Source of the DNA: Halobellus sp. MBLA0158
GTDB lineage: Archaea; Halobacteriota; Halobacteria; Halobacteriales; Haloferacaceae
Direction: 5' to 3'
Assembly (NCBI RefSeq): GCF_041477585.1
Contig: NZ_JBGNYA010000001.1
Location: 1,116,001 to 1,180,000 of the forward strand
DNA: 64,000 bases
The notes beneath the pieces were generated by a model, which had not been told where the DNA came from, did no database searches, and saw nothing but the letters and a program-made list of their open reading frames with translations. The translations under genes were made by a program, and so were the position numbers. Positions 43,132 through 51,797 of this stretch are shown piece after piece (position 1 is the stretch's first letter; each line of letters begins with the position of its first letter).

Positions 43132-43284
43132 GATATGTCGAATTCGAACAACCGCCTTGGTCGGACTCCCGTCCACCAGCAAGATTCTCTGAGTATTCCC
43201 CAGAGAATAATTAATGTCGCCGTATGTCGCTCAACGGCCGTGAGAGGCCGTCACAAGGCGCTCGCCCGGCGGCGATGCGAAAGG

Positions 43285-43292
43285 ACTTTTTG
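43285..43292 (+). promoter_or_regulatory. TATA box of ppa
   Basis: ACTTTTTG is centred about 27 nt before the ATG at 43315, a typical leaderless promoter. Confidence 0.5.
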
Positions 43293-43314
43293 TTCGTTCG
43301 GTGACGCAGTAGGT

Positions 43315-43848
43315 ATGACGAACCTCTGGGAAGACCTCGAAACGGGACCGGACGCGCCGGACGTCGTGTACGCCGTCGTCGAGTGCCTGAAGGGAGAGCG
43401 GAACAAGTACGAGTACGACAAGGACGTCCCCGGCGTCGTCCTCGACCGCGTGCTCCACTCGAACGTCCACTACCCCTCGGACTACGGCTTCCTCCCGCAG
43501 ACGTACTACGACGACGAGGACCCCTTCGACATCCTCGTCCTCGTCGAGGACCAAACGTTCCCCGGCTGCGTCATCGAGGCCCGCCCCGTCGCCCTTATGC
43601 GGATGGACGACGACGGCGAACAGGACGACAAGGTCATCGCCGTCCCCGACGAGGACCCCCGCTACGACGAGGTCCAGGACGTCGAGGACCTCTCGGATCA
43701 GCAGAAGGCCGAGATCTCCGAATTCTTCGAGACGTACAAGAACCTCGAGGAGGGCAAAGAGACCGAGACCCTGGGCTGGGAGGACGCCGCGGCGGCCAAG
43801 GACGCCATCGAGCACTCGATGGACCTCTACGAAGAGCACTTCGGGTAG
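43315..43848 (+). CDS. ppa: Inorganic pyrophosphatase
   Basis: A 177-residue family I soluble pyrophosphatase that hydrolyses PPi made by biosynthetic reactions. Active-site blocks: ERNKYEYDKD at the N-terminus, HYPSDYGFLPQTYYDDEDPFDILVL with the Mg-binding Asp cluster, and VIAVPDEDP. Length fits the archaeal enzyme. The open frame continues upstream to 43135, but the ATG at 43315 follows its TATA box and matches the family start. An inverted repeat (43863-43879) lies just after the stop. Confidence 0.94.
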   Translation: MTNLWEDLETGPDAPDVVYAVVECLKGERNKYEYDKDVPGVVLDRVLHSNVHYPSDYGFLPQTYYDDEDPFDILVLVEDQTFPGCVIEARPVALMRMDDDGEQDDKVIAVPDEDPRYDEVQDVEDLSDQQKAEISEFFETYKNLEEGKETETLGWEDAAAAKDAIEHSMDLYEEHFG

Positions 43849-43862
43849 TCTGGCCCGACATC

Positions 43863-43879
43863 GACTCGGACTCCGAGTC
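43863..43879. terminator. Inverted repeat after ppa
   Basis: GACTCGGA-C-TCCGAGTC has perfect 8-bp arms 14 bp past the ppa stop. It could form a hairpin at the transcript end, although archaeal termination relies mainly on U-tracts and none follows directly. Low certainty. Confidence 0.3.
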
Positions 43880-44015
43880 CGACACCGATTTCGACCCCCG
43901 TTCTTTCGCTACTCGTCGACGCCGAGCCATAACTGCTGAGAATACCGCCCGATCACCGCGATGTGTTATGCGTATGGGTAATCTTTTGGGTGCGTGCGCA
44001 CAAGATACGGACGTG

Positions 44016-44147
44016 ATGTCAGCCGAAACCACGCGCCTCGGCGTCGCGCACCCGACGGTCGTCCCCGGCAACCATCCGGGCGCCGGCGACGCGGACGAGG
44101 CTCCGGCCGACGAGGACACAGAGCGCGCCGCCGACCAGTCGTCCTGA
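44016..44147 (+). CDS. Candidate leaderless 43-residue acidic protein
   Basis: Begins ATG at 44016 and reads MSAETTRLGVAHPTVVPGNH, then an acidic tail (GDADEAPADEDTERAADQSS). Codon third positions are almost all G or C and the acidic composition matches real haloarchaeal proteins. An ATCTTTTGGG box (43981-43990) is centred 30 nt upstream. It fills part of the 320-bp gap between ppa and the molybdopterin-domain gene. No known motif, membrane segment or cysteine. An upstream in-frame ATG at 43969 would add residues MRMGNLLGACAQDTDV. Proteomic proof is lacking. Confidence 0.5.
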   Translation: MSAETTRLGVAHPTVVPGNHPGAGDADEAPADEDTERAADQSS

Positions 44148-44168
44148 CGCCCCGGTTCAGAGTACTCA

Positions 44169-44672
44169 CTACGAGTCGATCCGCGACAGCGCGAGTTCCT
44201 TCGCCGTGTCCCCGTCGCTCGGCTCCGACTCGCGGAGCTCGATTTCTGCGACCCACTTGATCTGCTCCCAGCAGTCCGTGCCGGACTCGGTGGGGACGAG
44301 CCGCGCCGGTCCGCCGTGTTCGACCGGCAGCGCCTCGCCGTCGAGTTCGGTCGCGAGCACGGCCGTCGCGAGCCTCTCGATCGGGAAGGAACACGCGTAC
44401 TCACCGTCCATCGCCCGGACGAGCGCGTGGCTCGCCGCCGACGTCGGACCGGCTCGATCGATGAGGGTTCCGACGCGGACGCCCCGCCAGGTGAGGTTGG
44501 CCGCGGTCCAGCCCTCCACGCACGCGAAGTCCTCCTCGAACGTCTCGGCCGGCAGCGCCGCCACGTCCGCCCTGTCGAGGTCGAGCGGGCGGTCGACCGC
44601 CCCGGTGACTCGGAGCGTCCACCCCTCGGGATCGACCTCCTCGGGCACCTCGTGTGATTCGAGTCCCGTCAT
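44169..44672 (-). CDS. Small molybdopterin-dependent oxidoreductase-like protein (sulfite oxidase fold)
   Basis: A 167-residue protein equivalent to the molybdopterin-binding core of the sulfite oxidase/YedY family. LRVTGAVDRPLDLDRADV opens the fold, the Mo-ligand Cys is in FACVEGWTAANLTWRGV, and GGPARLVPTESGTDCWEQIKWVAEIEL closes it. It has no signal peptide, haem or dimerisation domain, so it is a minimal cytoplasmic version. The ATG at 44672 is used; a TTTTGG box is about 27 nt upstream. Physiological substrate unknown. moaC lies about 7 kb away. Confidence 0.82.
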   Translation of the reverse strand: MTGLESHEVPEEVDPEGWTLRVTGAVDRPLDLDRADVAALPAETFEEDFACVEGWTAANLTWRGVRVGTLIDRAGPTSAASHALVRAMDGEYACSFPIERLATAVLATELDGEALPVEHGGPARLVPTESGTDCWEQIKWVAEIELRESEPSDGDTAKELALSRIDS

Positions 44673-44764
44673 GCGCACCCGTCGGTTCCCCGCGGCCAAA
44701 ACCGTTGCCGCGAACGGGTTCGGGACGGCCCGGTGGCGGCCGGCGGACGGGCCGAGGGGAACCG

Positions 44765-44770
44765 CTTTTA
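44765..44770 (+). promoter_or_regulatory. TATA box of the rhomboid gene
   Basis: CTTTTA is centred about 27 nt before the ATG at 44795, consistent with leaderless transcription. Confidence 0.45.
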
Positions 44771-44794
44771 CTTGCGCCGGGACTACGAGGAGTG

Positions 44795-45748
44795 ATGGCT
44801 ACCTGCGACGAGTGCGGGAAGCACGAGAATATGCCGTACCAGTGCCGCCGGTGCGGGGACACGTTCTGTGCTGAACACCGCCTCCCGGAGAACCACGACT
44901 GTCCGGGCCTCAACGACTGGAACGACCCCTCCGGCGTCTTCGACAGCGGCTTCGACGACTCCGTCCAGAACCGCGGCGGTCGGTCCTCGTCTGCGGGGCT
45001 CAGAGAGCGGCTGTTCGGCACCGGCGGCCCGCTCGGGTACTTCCGCGGGAATATGAGCTACGTCTTCCTCGGCGCGATGTGGATCACCTTCGCGCTCCAG
45101 TACTTCGTCTTCCCCTTCCTCCTGGGCGCGGGACCGCGGAGCGCGCTCTGGCAGGCTACGTTCGTCCTCTCGCCGGGCCACGTCGAGTACGTCTGGACGT
45201 GGCTCACCTCGATCTTCGCCCACGGCGGCTTCACCCACATCGCGTTCAACAGCATCGCGCTGTACTTCTTCGGCCCCGTCGTCGAGCAGTACCTCGACAC
45301 CAGGCGCTTCACGGCGCTCTTCTTCGGCGCGGGGATCGTCGCCGGACTCGCCCAGGTGTTTTCGACGCTCCTCACCGTCGGCCCGTTCGGCGCGGGCGTC
45401 GTCGGCGCCTCGGGCGCGATTATGGGCGTGCTCGGCGTGCTCACGGTGCTGAATCCGAACCTCAAGGTGTACCTCTACTTTATCATCCCGATGCCGCTGT
45501 GGGTGCTCACCTTCGGCTTCGCGGCGTTCAGCATCGTCGCGGGCTTCGGCGCCGCCAGCGGCGTCGGCGTCGTCGGCGGCAACGTCGCCCACCTCGCTCA
45601 CCTCGGGGGGCTGATCGTCGGCCTCGCGTACGGCGCCCGCGTGAAGGGCCGCGTCGGCGTCCCGAACTCCCTCCAGTTCGGTGGCGGCGGCGGTCCCGGT
45701 GGCCCGGGTGGCCCCGGCGGTCCGGGCGGCCCCGGACGGCGACCCTGA
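44795..45748 (+). CDS. rhoII: Rhomboid intramembrane serine protease with AN1-type zinc finger (RhoII type)
   Basis: A 317-residue protein. Residues 4-36 form an AN1 finger (CDECGKHENMPYQCRRCG, FCAEHRLPENHDC). Six to seven membrane helices follow from about residue 85. The catalytic serine is in GASGAIMG and the histidine in AHLAHLGG of the last helix; the AHGGFTHIAFNS segment is typical. The C-terminus ends in a GGP repeat tail. The Haloferax homologue, RhoII, affects S-layer N-glycosylation, so a role in envelope protein processing is likely. The stop is followed one base later by the endonuclease V ATG (45750). Confidence 0.9.
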   Translation: MATCDECGKHENMPYQCRRCGDTFCAEHRLPENHDCPGLNDWNDPSGVFDSGFDDSVQNRGGRSSSAGLRERLFGTGGPLGYFRGNMSYVFLGAMWITFALQYFVFPFLLGAGPRSALWQATFVLSPGHVEYVWTWLTSIFAHGGFTHIAFNSIALYFFGPVVEQYLDTRRFTALFFGAGIVAGLAQVFSTLLTVGPFGAGVVGASGAIMGVLGVLTVLNPNLKVYLYFIIPMPLWVLTFGFAAFSIVAGFGAASGVGVVGGNVAHLAHLGGLIVGLAYGARVKGRVGVPNSLQFGGGGGPGGPGGPGGPGGPGRRP

Positions 45749-45749
45749 G

Positions 45750-46535
45750 ATGGAGCCCGTCCGACCCGAGTTCGTCCCCGATCCCGACGCGAGCCGCGCG
45801 GAGATGGAGGCGCTCCAGCGCGAGGTCGCCGCGGCCGCCGTCTGGGAGGACGACTTCGACTTCGCCGCCGAACGGGTCTCCGCGCGCGGCGACAGCACGC
45901 TCGCCGAGGCCGCAGACGACTCGACGGAGCGCCCGCTCGTCGCCGGCGTCGACCAGGCGTTCCTGGAGGACCGCGCCGTGAGCGTCGTGGTCGTCCGCCG
46001 CGGCGACGAGGTGGTCGAACGCGCCCACGCGGTGACGGACCTCGAAATCCCGTACATTCCGGGCCTGCTCTCCTTCCGCGAGGGCGGACCGATCCTCGCC
46101 GCGTTCGCCGAACTGGACGCCGACCCCGACCTCGTCGTCTTCGACGGCAGCGGTCGCATCCACTTCCGACAGGCGGGCTTGGCGACGCACCTCGGCGCGA
46201 CGCTCGACGTTCCGAGCGTCGGCGTCGCGAAGGGCCTGCTCTGTGGCGCGCCCGACGACGACCTCGACGAGCGGCCGGAGGGCTGGCGGACGCCGATCCG
46301 CGCGGACGACTCGGTGGAGAACGCCGCGGACGGCACCGTCATCGGCCACGCGCTCCAGTCGCGGCAGTACGACACCCGGCCGGTCGTCAATCCGATCTAC
46401 GTCAGCCCCGGCCACCGCGTCGCGGTCGGGACCGCCGCCGACCTGGTGGAGCGGCTCTGTGACGGCTACAAGCTCCCGGAGCCGACGCGGCTGGCGGACG
46501 CCTACGCCGACGACGTGAAGGCCGAGTACGCGTAG
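45750..46535 (+). CDS. nfi: Endonuclease V
   Basis: A 261-residue enzyme that nicks DNA (or RNA) next to deoxyinosine. The RNase-H-like core is complete: Asp in VAGVDQAF, Glu in [14 protein letters not shown], the [18 protein letters not shown] block with the second Asp, and [10 protein letters not shown]. The N-terminal ~55 residues are a helical extension. It starts just after the rhomboid stop (2 bases from TGA to ATG), so the genes are likely one transcript; functional linkage is not obvious. The ATG at 45750 is preferred over 45681, which overlaps the rhomboid frame. Confidence 0.93.
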   Translation: MEPVRPEFVPDPDASRAEMEALQREVAAAAVWEDDFDFAAERVSARGDSTLAEAADDSTERPLVAGVDQAFLEDRAVSVVVVRRGDEVVERAHAVTDLEIPYIPGLLSFREGGPILAAFAELDADPDLVVFDGSGRIHFRQAGLATHLGATLDVPSVGVAKGLLCGAPDDDLDERPEGWRTPIRADDSVENAADGTVIGHALQSRQYDTRPVVNPIYVSPGHRVAVGTAADLVERLCDGYKLPEPTRLADAYADDVKAEYA

Positions 46536-46598
46536 GGCGGTACGGCGATCGTTTGAGTCTCCACAAGGGCCTTTCCGTCCTGCCGCGTGTGTCCGCGT

Positions 46599-47111
46599 AT
46601 GCGACGCGCCAGTGCCGTTGCGGCGACCCTCGCGCTCCTGTTGCTCACCGCCGGCTGTCTGGGCGGCGCGCCGTCGTCCGGCACCGACTCGGCCACGCCG
46701 ACCGACGCCGCGCCGTCGGGAAGCCCGACGCCGACGCCCGATCCGACGCCGGGCGCGACGCCCACCGACGAGTGGACCTCGACCGAGCGGGCCTCGGAGA
46801 TCCCCGACGCCGACAAGGCCGTCCACGTCGAGAACAGGTGGAACCGCTCGGTCGAACTCCGGATCCGCGTCGTCCGCGAGGCCACGAACGAGACCGTCTA
46901 CGACGAGACGGCGACGTTCGAGCCGGGGGCCGACCGGGACGTCTACAACGTCAGGGAAGCGAACCCCGACGGCATCGAGTCCTTCAGGGTGACCGCGACC
47001 GGGCTGAACGCGACGGGGAGCGTCACGATCGAGACGAGCGCCTGCTACACCGGCGCCTACGTCGAGGTAACAGACGAGGGCGAACTCTACCCCTTCCACG
47101 GCATCTGCTGA
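46599..47111 (+). CDS. Putative lipoprotein
   Basis: A 170-residue exported protein. Residues 1-20 form a signal peptide with the lipobox LTAGC, giving a lipid-anchored Cys. A Thr/Pro/Ser-rich linker (about 22-60, with [10 protein letters not shown]) follows, then a compact beta-rich domain with sequons NRS, NET, NAT and a Cys pair (SACYTGA, GIC). No enzyme motif is recognised; ligand unknown. The ATG at 46599 is preferred over 46587. A GGCCTTTCCG box is about 26 nt upstream. Confidence 0.75.
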   Translation: MRRASAVAATLALLLLTAGCLGGAPSSGTDSATPTDAAPSGSPTPTPDPTPGATPTDEWTSTERASEIPDADKAVHVENRWNRSVELRIRVVREATNETVYDETATFEPGADRDVYNVREANPDGIESFRVTATGLNATGSVTIETSACYTGAYVEVTDEGELYPFHGIC

Positions 47112-47137
47112 TCGGCGGCGACAGCGACTCGAAAACA

Positions 47138-47145
47138 CTTATTCG
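47138..47145 (+). promoter_or_regulatory. TATA box of thrS
   Basis: ACTTATTC is centred about 27 nt before the ATG at 47168; leaderless spacing. Confidence 0.5.
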
Positions 47146-47167
47146 TGCGCTCGCACTCCCAACGCGT

Positions 47168-49093
47168 ATGAGCGAAATCGTTGTCAGCCTCCCCGACGGG
47201 TCCGAACTCTCCGTCGCGGAGGACGCGACCGTCGAGGACGTCGCCTACGAGATCGGCCCCGGGCTGGGGCGGGACACGGTCGCGGGCGTCGTCGACGGCG
47301 AACTCGTCGACAAGGCCGACCCCGTCCACGACGGCGCGGAGGTCGTCATCGTGACGGACCAGAGCGACGAGTACCTCCGCGTGCTCCGCCACTCCGCGGC
47401 GCACGTCTTCGCCCAGGCGCTCCAGCGCCTCTACCCCGAGGCCAAGCTCGCGATCGGGCCGCCGACCGACGAGGGCTTCTACTACGACGTTACCAACGTC
47501 GATCTCGACGCCGACGACCTCGCGGAGATCGAAGACGAGATGGAGGCGATCATCGACGAGGACCTCCCGATCGAGCGGGAGCTCCGCGACCGCGAGGCGG
47601 CCTTCTCGACGTACGCCGACAACCCCTACAAGCGCGACATCTTGGAGACCGAGGCCAAAGACGAGGACCCCGTCTCCTTCTACGTCCAGGGCGACTTCGA
47701 GGACCTCTGTCAGGGCCCGCACGTCGACTCGACCGGCGAGATCGGCGCCGTGACGCTGCTCAACATCTCCTCGGCGTACTGGCGCGGCGACGAGGACAAC
47801 GACACGCTGACCCGCGTCTACGGGACGGCCTTCGAGTCCGAATCCGACCTTGAATCGTACCTCGAACGCCGCGAGGAGGCCAAAGAGCGCGACCACCGCA
47901 AGCTCGGCCAGGAGCTCGACCTCTTTTCGATCCCGGACATCACGGGCCCCGGGCTCCCGCTCTATCACCCGAACGGCAAGCGGATCCTCGACGAGCTCTC
48001 CGAGTACGCCCGCAGTCTGAACCTCGACGCCGGCTACGACCCCGTCGAGACGCCGCACCTGTTCCGGACGGAGCTGTGGAAGGAGTCGGGCCACTACGAC
48101 AACTACGTCGACGACATGTTCCTGCTCGACGTCAACGACGAGGAGTACGGATTGAAGCCGATGAACTGTCCGGGCCACGCGACCATCTTCGATCAGAAGT
48201 CGTGGTCGTATCGGGACCTCCCCGTGCGGTACTTCGAGGACGGGAAGGTGTACCGGAAGGAACAGCGCGGCGAGCTCTCGGGGCTCTCGCGGGTGTGGTC
48301 GTTCACCATCGACGACGGCCACCTGTTCTGCCGGCCCGAGCAGATCGAGGCGGAGGTCAATCAGGTGATGGACCACATCTACGAGGTGCTGGAGACCTTC
48401 GACCTCGACGCCCACGTCGCGCTCGCGACGCGCCCGGAGAAGTCCGTCGGCGGCGACGAGATCTGGGAGCAGGCCGAGTCCCAGCTCCGGTCCGTACTGG
48501 AGAATCAGAACATCGACTACGACCTCGAACCCGGCGACGGCGCCTTCTACGGCCCGAAGATCGACTTCGCCTTCGAGGACGCCCTGGGCCGGAAGTGGGA
48601 CGGCCCGACGGTCCAACTGGACTTCAACATGCCCGAGCGCTTCGAGCTCTCCTACACGGGCGAGGACAACGCCGAGCACCGGCCGGTGATGATCCACCGC
48701 GCGCTGTACGGCTCCTACGAGCGCTTCTTCATGGTCCTCATCGAGCACTTCGACGGGAAGTTCCCGCTCTGGCTCGCGCCCGAGCAGGTCCGGATCCTCC
48801 CGATCAGCGACGATCAGTTGGGCTACGCCCACAGGGTCAAAAACGAACTCGGCGACTTCCGCGTGGAGGTCGAGGACCGCTCGTGGACGCTCGGCCGGAA
48901 GATCCGCGAGGCCCAGGAGGACCGCGTCCCGTATATGATCATCGTCGGCGACGACGAACAGGAGGCGGGGACCATCTCGGTCCGCGACCGGAAGGAACGC
49001 GAGCGGGGCGACGTCGACGTCGAGACGTTCCGCGCGCACCTCGAAGACGAGTACGCGGAAAAGCGCGTCGAGCCCGACTTCATCGGGGAGTGA
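47168..49093 (+). CDS. thrS: Threonyl-tRNA synthetase (bacterial-type domain order)
   Basis: A 641-residue class II synthetase. TGS domain at about 1-65, then the N2 editing domain (about 70-230; [11 protein letters not shown] with its conserved His residues), then the catalytic core with the zinc ligands Cys (MNCPGH), His (DDGHLFCR) and His (MIHRALYGS). The anticodon-binding domain is at the C-terminus (about 535-640; [15 protein letters not shown]). Many archaea use a different, DTD-like editing domain; the N2 form here is the bacterial kind, known in haloarchaea. Transcribed from its own promoter downstream of the lipoprotein gene. Confidence 0.95.
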   Translation: MSEIVVSLPDGSELSVAEDATVEDVAYEIGPGLGRDTVAGVVDGELVDKADPVHDGAEVVIVTDQSDEYLRVLRHSAAHVFAQALQRLYPEAKLAIGPPTDEGFYYDVTNVDLDADDLAEIEDEMEAIIDEDLPIERELRDREAAFSTYADNPYKRDILETEAKDEDPVSFYVQGDFEDLCQGPHVDSTGEIGAVTLLNISSAYWRGDEDNDTLTRVYGTAFESESDLESYLERREEAKERDHRKLGQELDLFSIPDITGPGLPLYHPNGKRILDELSEYARSLNLDAGYDPVETPHLFRTELWKESGHYDNYVDDMFLLDVNDEEYGLKPMNCPGHATIFDQKSWSYRDLPVRYFEDGKVYRKEQRGELSGLSRVWSFTIDDGHLFCRPEQIEAEVNQVMDHIYEVLETFDLDAHVALATRPEKSVGGDEIWEQAESQLRSVLENQNIDYDLEPGDGAFYGPKIDFAFEDALGRKWDGPTVQLDFNMPERFELSYTGEDNAEHRPVMIHRALYGSYERFFMVLIEHFDGKFPLWLAPEQVRILPISDDQLGYAHRVKNELGDFRVEVEDRSWTLGRKIREAQEDRVPYMIIVGDDEQEAGTISVRDRKERERGDVDVETFRAHLEDEYAEKRVEPDFIGE

Positions 49094-49110
49094 CGATAGG
49101 CATTTGACGG

Positions 49111-50184
49111 TCAGTCGGCGTCGTGGCCGAACTCGGCGACGACGCTCGCGCTCCGGCACTGGTACTGCAGCCCGAAGATCCGATTGACACCGCAGCCGAG
49201 CGATCGCGGGAGCCGCCGCACGAGTCGGTGACGGAGGCTGTCCGGGTGGAAGCCGACCCGGCCCATCCGGCCGCCGAGGCGGTGGTGGATCGTCCGGTGT
49301 TGGACCAGCGCGAACCCGGCGAAGATGCCGAGGAAGCCGAGGACGGTCGTCCCGCTCACCGCCTGCCCGAGGAGCGCCCAGCCGCCGAGGGCGGCGACGA
49401 CGGGCTGGAAGTAGCCGACGAGGTTGGTCTCGCTCGGGCCGATCCGCGCGTGGAGCGCGAAGTAGAGCAGGAAGCCGATCACGCCGGAGGCGACCGTCAG
49501 GTACGCGAGCGCCGCGAGCGCGGTCGGCGTCCAGGCCACGTCGGCGGGCGACTCGCCGGTCGCGACCGATCCCGCCAGGAGCGCGAGCGAGCCGACGAGC
49601 ATCGCCCATCCCTGCATCGACACGTCCGCGAGCGTCGTTCGGAGCGGCGTCGACAGCACCGATCCGAGCGCGAAGCTCGCGGCCGCGACCAGCAGGAGGC
49701 CGATGCCGAGCACGTCGGCCCCGAGCAGATTCGCGGGGTCGAGATCGGCGACGATGGCGACGCCGACGAGTCCGAGGAGGAAGCCGCCGGCCGTGACCGC
49801 GTCCAGCGAGTCGTCGAGGACGAGCGCCGCGAAGACGGCGGTCAGGACCGGCGAGAGGCTGACGATCACGGCGGCGACAGAGCCCGGCACCGCGGTCTGG
49901 CCGAGGTACAGGAGGGCGTGGTACGCCGCGACGAGGAACCCCCCGACGACGGCGACGTTCAGCCATTCGGTCCGGCCGCGGGGGCGGATCCGCTCCCGCG
50001 TGACCGCCGCGTAGCCGAGGACCAACACCCCGGCCAGCGCGTACCGCGCCCCCGCGAAGAACAGCGGCGGCACGGCTTCCAGTCCGGCTTCGATGGCGAC
50101 GAACGACAGCCCCCAGATGGTCGCGAGCGCGCCAAAGAGGAGGGCATTCGGTGAGAGATATCGGGAACCACTGCGTCGAATCAT
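49111..50184 (-). CDS. EamA/DMT family transporter
   Basis: A 357-residue membrane protein with ten hydrophobic segments forming two EamA repeats (first from LFGALATIWGLSFVAIEAG, second from ADVLGIGLLLVAAASFALG), plus a C-terminal tail of about 60 residues. DMT carriers export metabolites or amino acids; the substrate is unknown. It is convergent with thrS (17 bp between stops). The region before its start is unusually AT-rich and contains a palindrome (50185-50196) directly abutting the ATG. Confidence 0.88.
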   Translation of the reverse strand: MIRRSGSRYLSPNALLFGALATIWGLSFVAIEAGLEAVPPLFFAGARYALAGVLVLGYAAVTRERIRPRGRTEWLNVAVVGGFLVAAYHALLYLGQTAVPGSVAAVIVSLSPVLTAVFAALVLDDSLDAVTAGGFLLGLVGVAIVADLDPANLLGADVLGIGLLLVAAASFALGSVLSTPLRTTLADVSMQGWAMLVGSLALLAGSVATGESPADVAWTPTALAALAYLTVASGVIGFLLYFALHARIGPSETNLVGYFQPVVAALGGWALLGQAVSGTTVLGFLGIFAGFALVQHRTIHHRLGGRMGRVGFHPDSLRHRLVRRLPRSLGCGVNRIFGLQYQCRSASVVAEFGHDAD

Positions 50185-50196
50185 AGAGATATCTCT
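50185..50196. promoter_or_regulatory. Palindrome at the EamA gene start (possible operator)
   Basis: AGAGATATCTCT is perfectly self-complementary and ends exactly at the ATG (50184, minus strand). The likely TATA box AAATATCT (minus, 50209-50216) is about 28 nt upstream, so the palindrome covers the transcription start. An additional inverted repeat ATATTTGAA / TTCAAATAT (50211-50219 and 50257-50265) flanks the AT-rich stretch. Confidence 0.45.
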
Positions 50197-50346
50197 TCTA
50201 AATGGCGTAGATATTTGAATTTTACTACAAAATAGGAGTGATAAATAGTTTCAAATTTCAAATATTGCCATTTTCTCGTGTGAATCGGTGTCTCGGCTGT
50301 CGCGGGCGCCGCGGCCTCCCGCGGGTAGCGTTCAAGTGCGTCGACC

Positions 50347-50363
50347 GTCTACGGGACGTAGAC
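50347..50363. promoter_or_regulatory. Hairpin upstream of hflX
   Basis: GTCTACG-GGA-CGTAGAC has perfect 7-bp arms, 42 bp before the hflX ATG. It could be a leader hairpin or a protein-binding site. The remainder of 50266-50405 shows no other clear feature. Confidence 0.3.
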
Positions 50364-50405
50364 AGTGCAGGTGACAGACACCGAGGTCGCTCCGGCGGTG
50401 AACGC

Positions 50406-51788
50406 ATGACCCGAGACAGCCGCGTCGTCGTTGCGAAGCGGGTCGACGGCGGCGACGACGCCGACCTGAGCGAGATCACAGAGCTCGCGCGCGCCGCGGG
50501 CTACGAGGTCGTCGGCACGCTCTCGCAGTCGCGCGACGAGGACGCCGCCTACCACTTCGGCGAGGGCAAGGTCGACGAGCTCGCGGCGCTGGTCGCCGAG
50601 ACGAACGCCGAGGCCGTCATCGTCGACAACCGCCTGGGTCCGTACCAGACCTACAACATCGGCGGCAAGCTCCCCGAGGGCGTCGAGGTGATCGACCGCT
50701 TCACGCTCATCCTGGAGATCTTCGGCCAGCGCGCGAACACCCGCAAGGCCCAGCTGCAGGTCGAACTCGCGGAGCTCCGCTACGAGCTTCCGCGGGCGGA
50801 GGCCAAGACGTCGCTGGCCAAGCGCGACGAGCGCCCCGGGTTTATGGGGCTCGGCGAGTACGACGAGAGCCGCGAACAGGACATCAAGGCCCAGATCTCG
50901 CGGATCAAACAGGAGCTCGACGCCATCGCCGACAAGGAGGAGACCCGCCGCGAGCAGCGCCGGGAGTCGGGCTTCGACCTCGTGGCGCTGGCGGGCTACA
51001 CCAACGCGGGCAAGTCGACGCTGATGCGCCGGCTGGCCGACGACCTCGACGTCGGCGAGAACGAGGGGCTCCACCCCGATCTCGATCCGACCGCCGAGTC
51101 CGAAAACCGCCTGTTCACCACGCTCGGGACGACGACGCGGCGCGCCGACACCGGGACGCGGGACGTCCTCCTGACCGACACGGTCGGCTTCATCTCGGAC
51201 CTGCCGCACTGGCTCGTCGAATCCTTCGAGTCGACGCTCGATTCGGTCTATCGCGCCGATCTCGTCCTGCTCGTCGTCGACGCCTCCGAGTCGATCGAGG
51301 AGATGCGCGAGAAGCTCGTCACCTGCCACGACACCCTCTACGAGCGGAACGAAGCTCCGATCGTGACCGTCCTCAACAAGATCGACCGCGTCGACGACGA
51401 TGAACTGCTGGAAAAGCGCGAGGCGCTGTCCGCGCTCGCGCCGAACCCCGTCGCCGTCTCGGGGCTCACCGGCGAGAACGTCGACGAACTCACAGACCGG
51501 ATCGAGGCCGAACTCCCCGACTGGCGCGAGGAGCGGCTCCTTCTGCCGCTGTCGGACGACGCGATGAGCCTCGTCTCGTGGCTCTACGACCACGGGCACG
51601 TGCGGGAGGAGGAGTACACCGGCGAGGAGGTCCTCGTCGAGTTCTCGGCGCGGCCCGCCATCGTCGAACAGGCCCGCGCGAAGGCGGGCGAGATCAGGCG
51701 CGCCGACGCGCCGGACGCGGAGACCGAAGCCGCTCCCGTCGCGGACGGCGATGGCTCCGAGTCCGAGGCGAGCCTCGACGGCCGGTAG
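50406..51788 (+). CDS. hflX: GTPase HflX
   Basis: A 460-residue ribosome-associated GTPase. The N-terminal HflX domain (about 1-185) includes EGKVDELAALV and GQRANTRKAQLQVELAEL, and a coiled-coil lies near 160-190. The G domain has G1 AGYTNAGKST, a switch region with TTLGTTTRR, G3 DTVGFI and G4 NKID. HflX splits stalled or stressed ribosomes. It ends with an acidic tail. The ATG at 50406 is preferred over an upstream in-frame start at 50238 that lies in AT-rich non-coding DNA. Confidence 0.94.
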   Translation: MTRDSRVVVAKRVDGGDDADLSEITELARAAGYEVVGTLSQSRDEDAAYHFGEGKVDELAALVAETNAEAVIVDNRLGPYQTYNIGGKLPEGVEVIDRFTLILEIFGQRANTRKAQLQVELAELRYELPRAEAKTSLAKRDERPGFMGLGEYDESREQDIKAQISRIKQELDAIADKEETRREQRRESGFDLVALAGYTNAGKSTLMRRLADDLDVGENEGLHPDLDPTAESENRLFTTLGTTTRRADTGTRDVLLTDTVGFISDLPHWLVESFESTLDSVYRADLVLLVVDASESIEEMREKLVTCHDTLYERNEAPIVTVLNKIDRVDDDELLEKREALSALAPNPVAVSGLTGENVDELTDRIEAELPDWREERLLLPLSDDAMSLVSWLYDHGHVREEEYTGEEVLVEFSARPAIVEQARAKAGEIRRADAPDAETEAAPVADGDGSESEASLDGR

Positions 51789-51797
51789 GCAAAGTGA

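Noticed and set aside
45690-45748. GGP repeats in the rhomboid C-terminus considered as a repeat array
   Set aside because: The repeats are in frame, short and encode the protein tail; no CRISPR-like spacers.
47087-49966. 959-codon antisense frame over thrS
   Set aside because: Same GC shadow effect; thrS is complete with all class II motifs.
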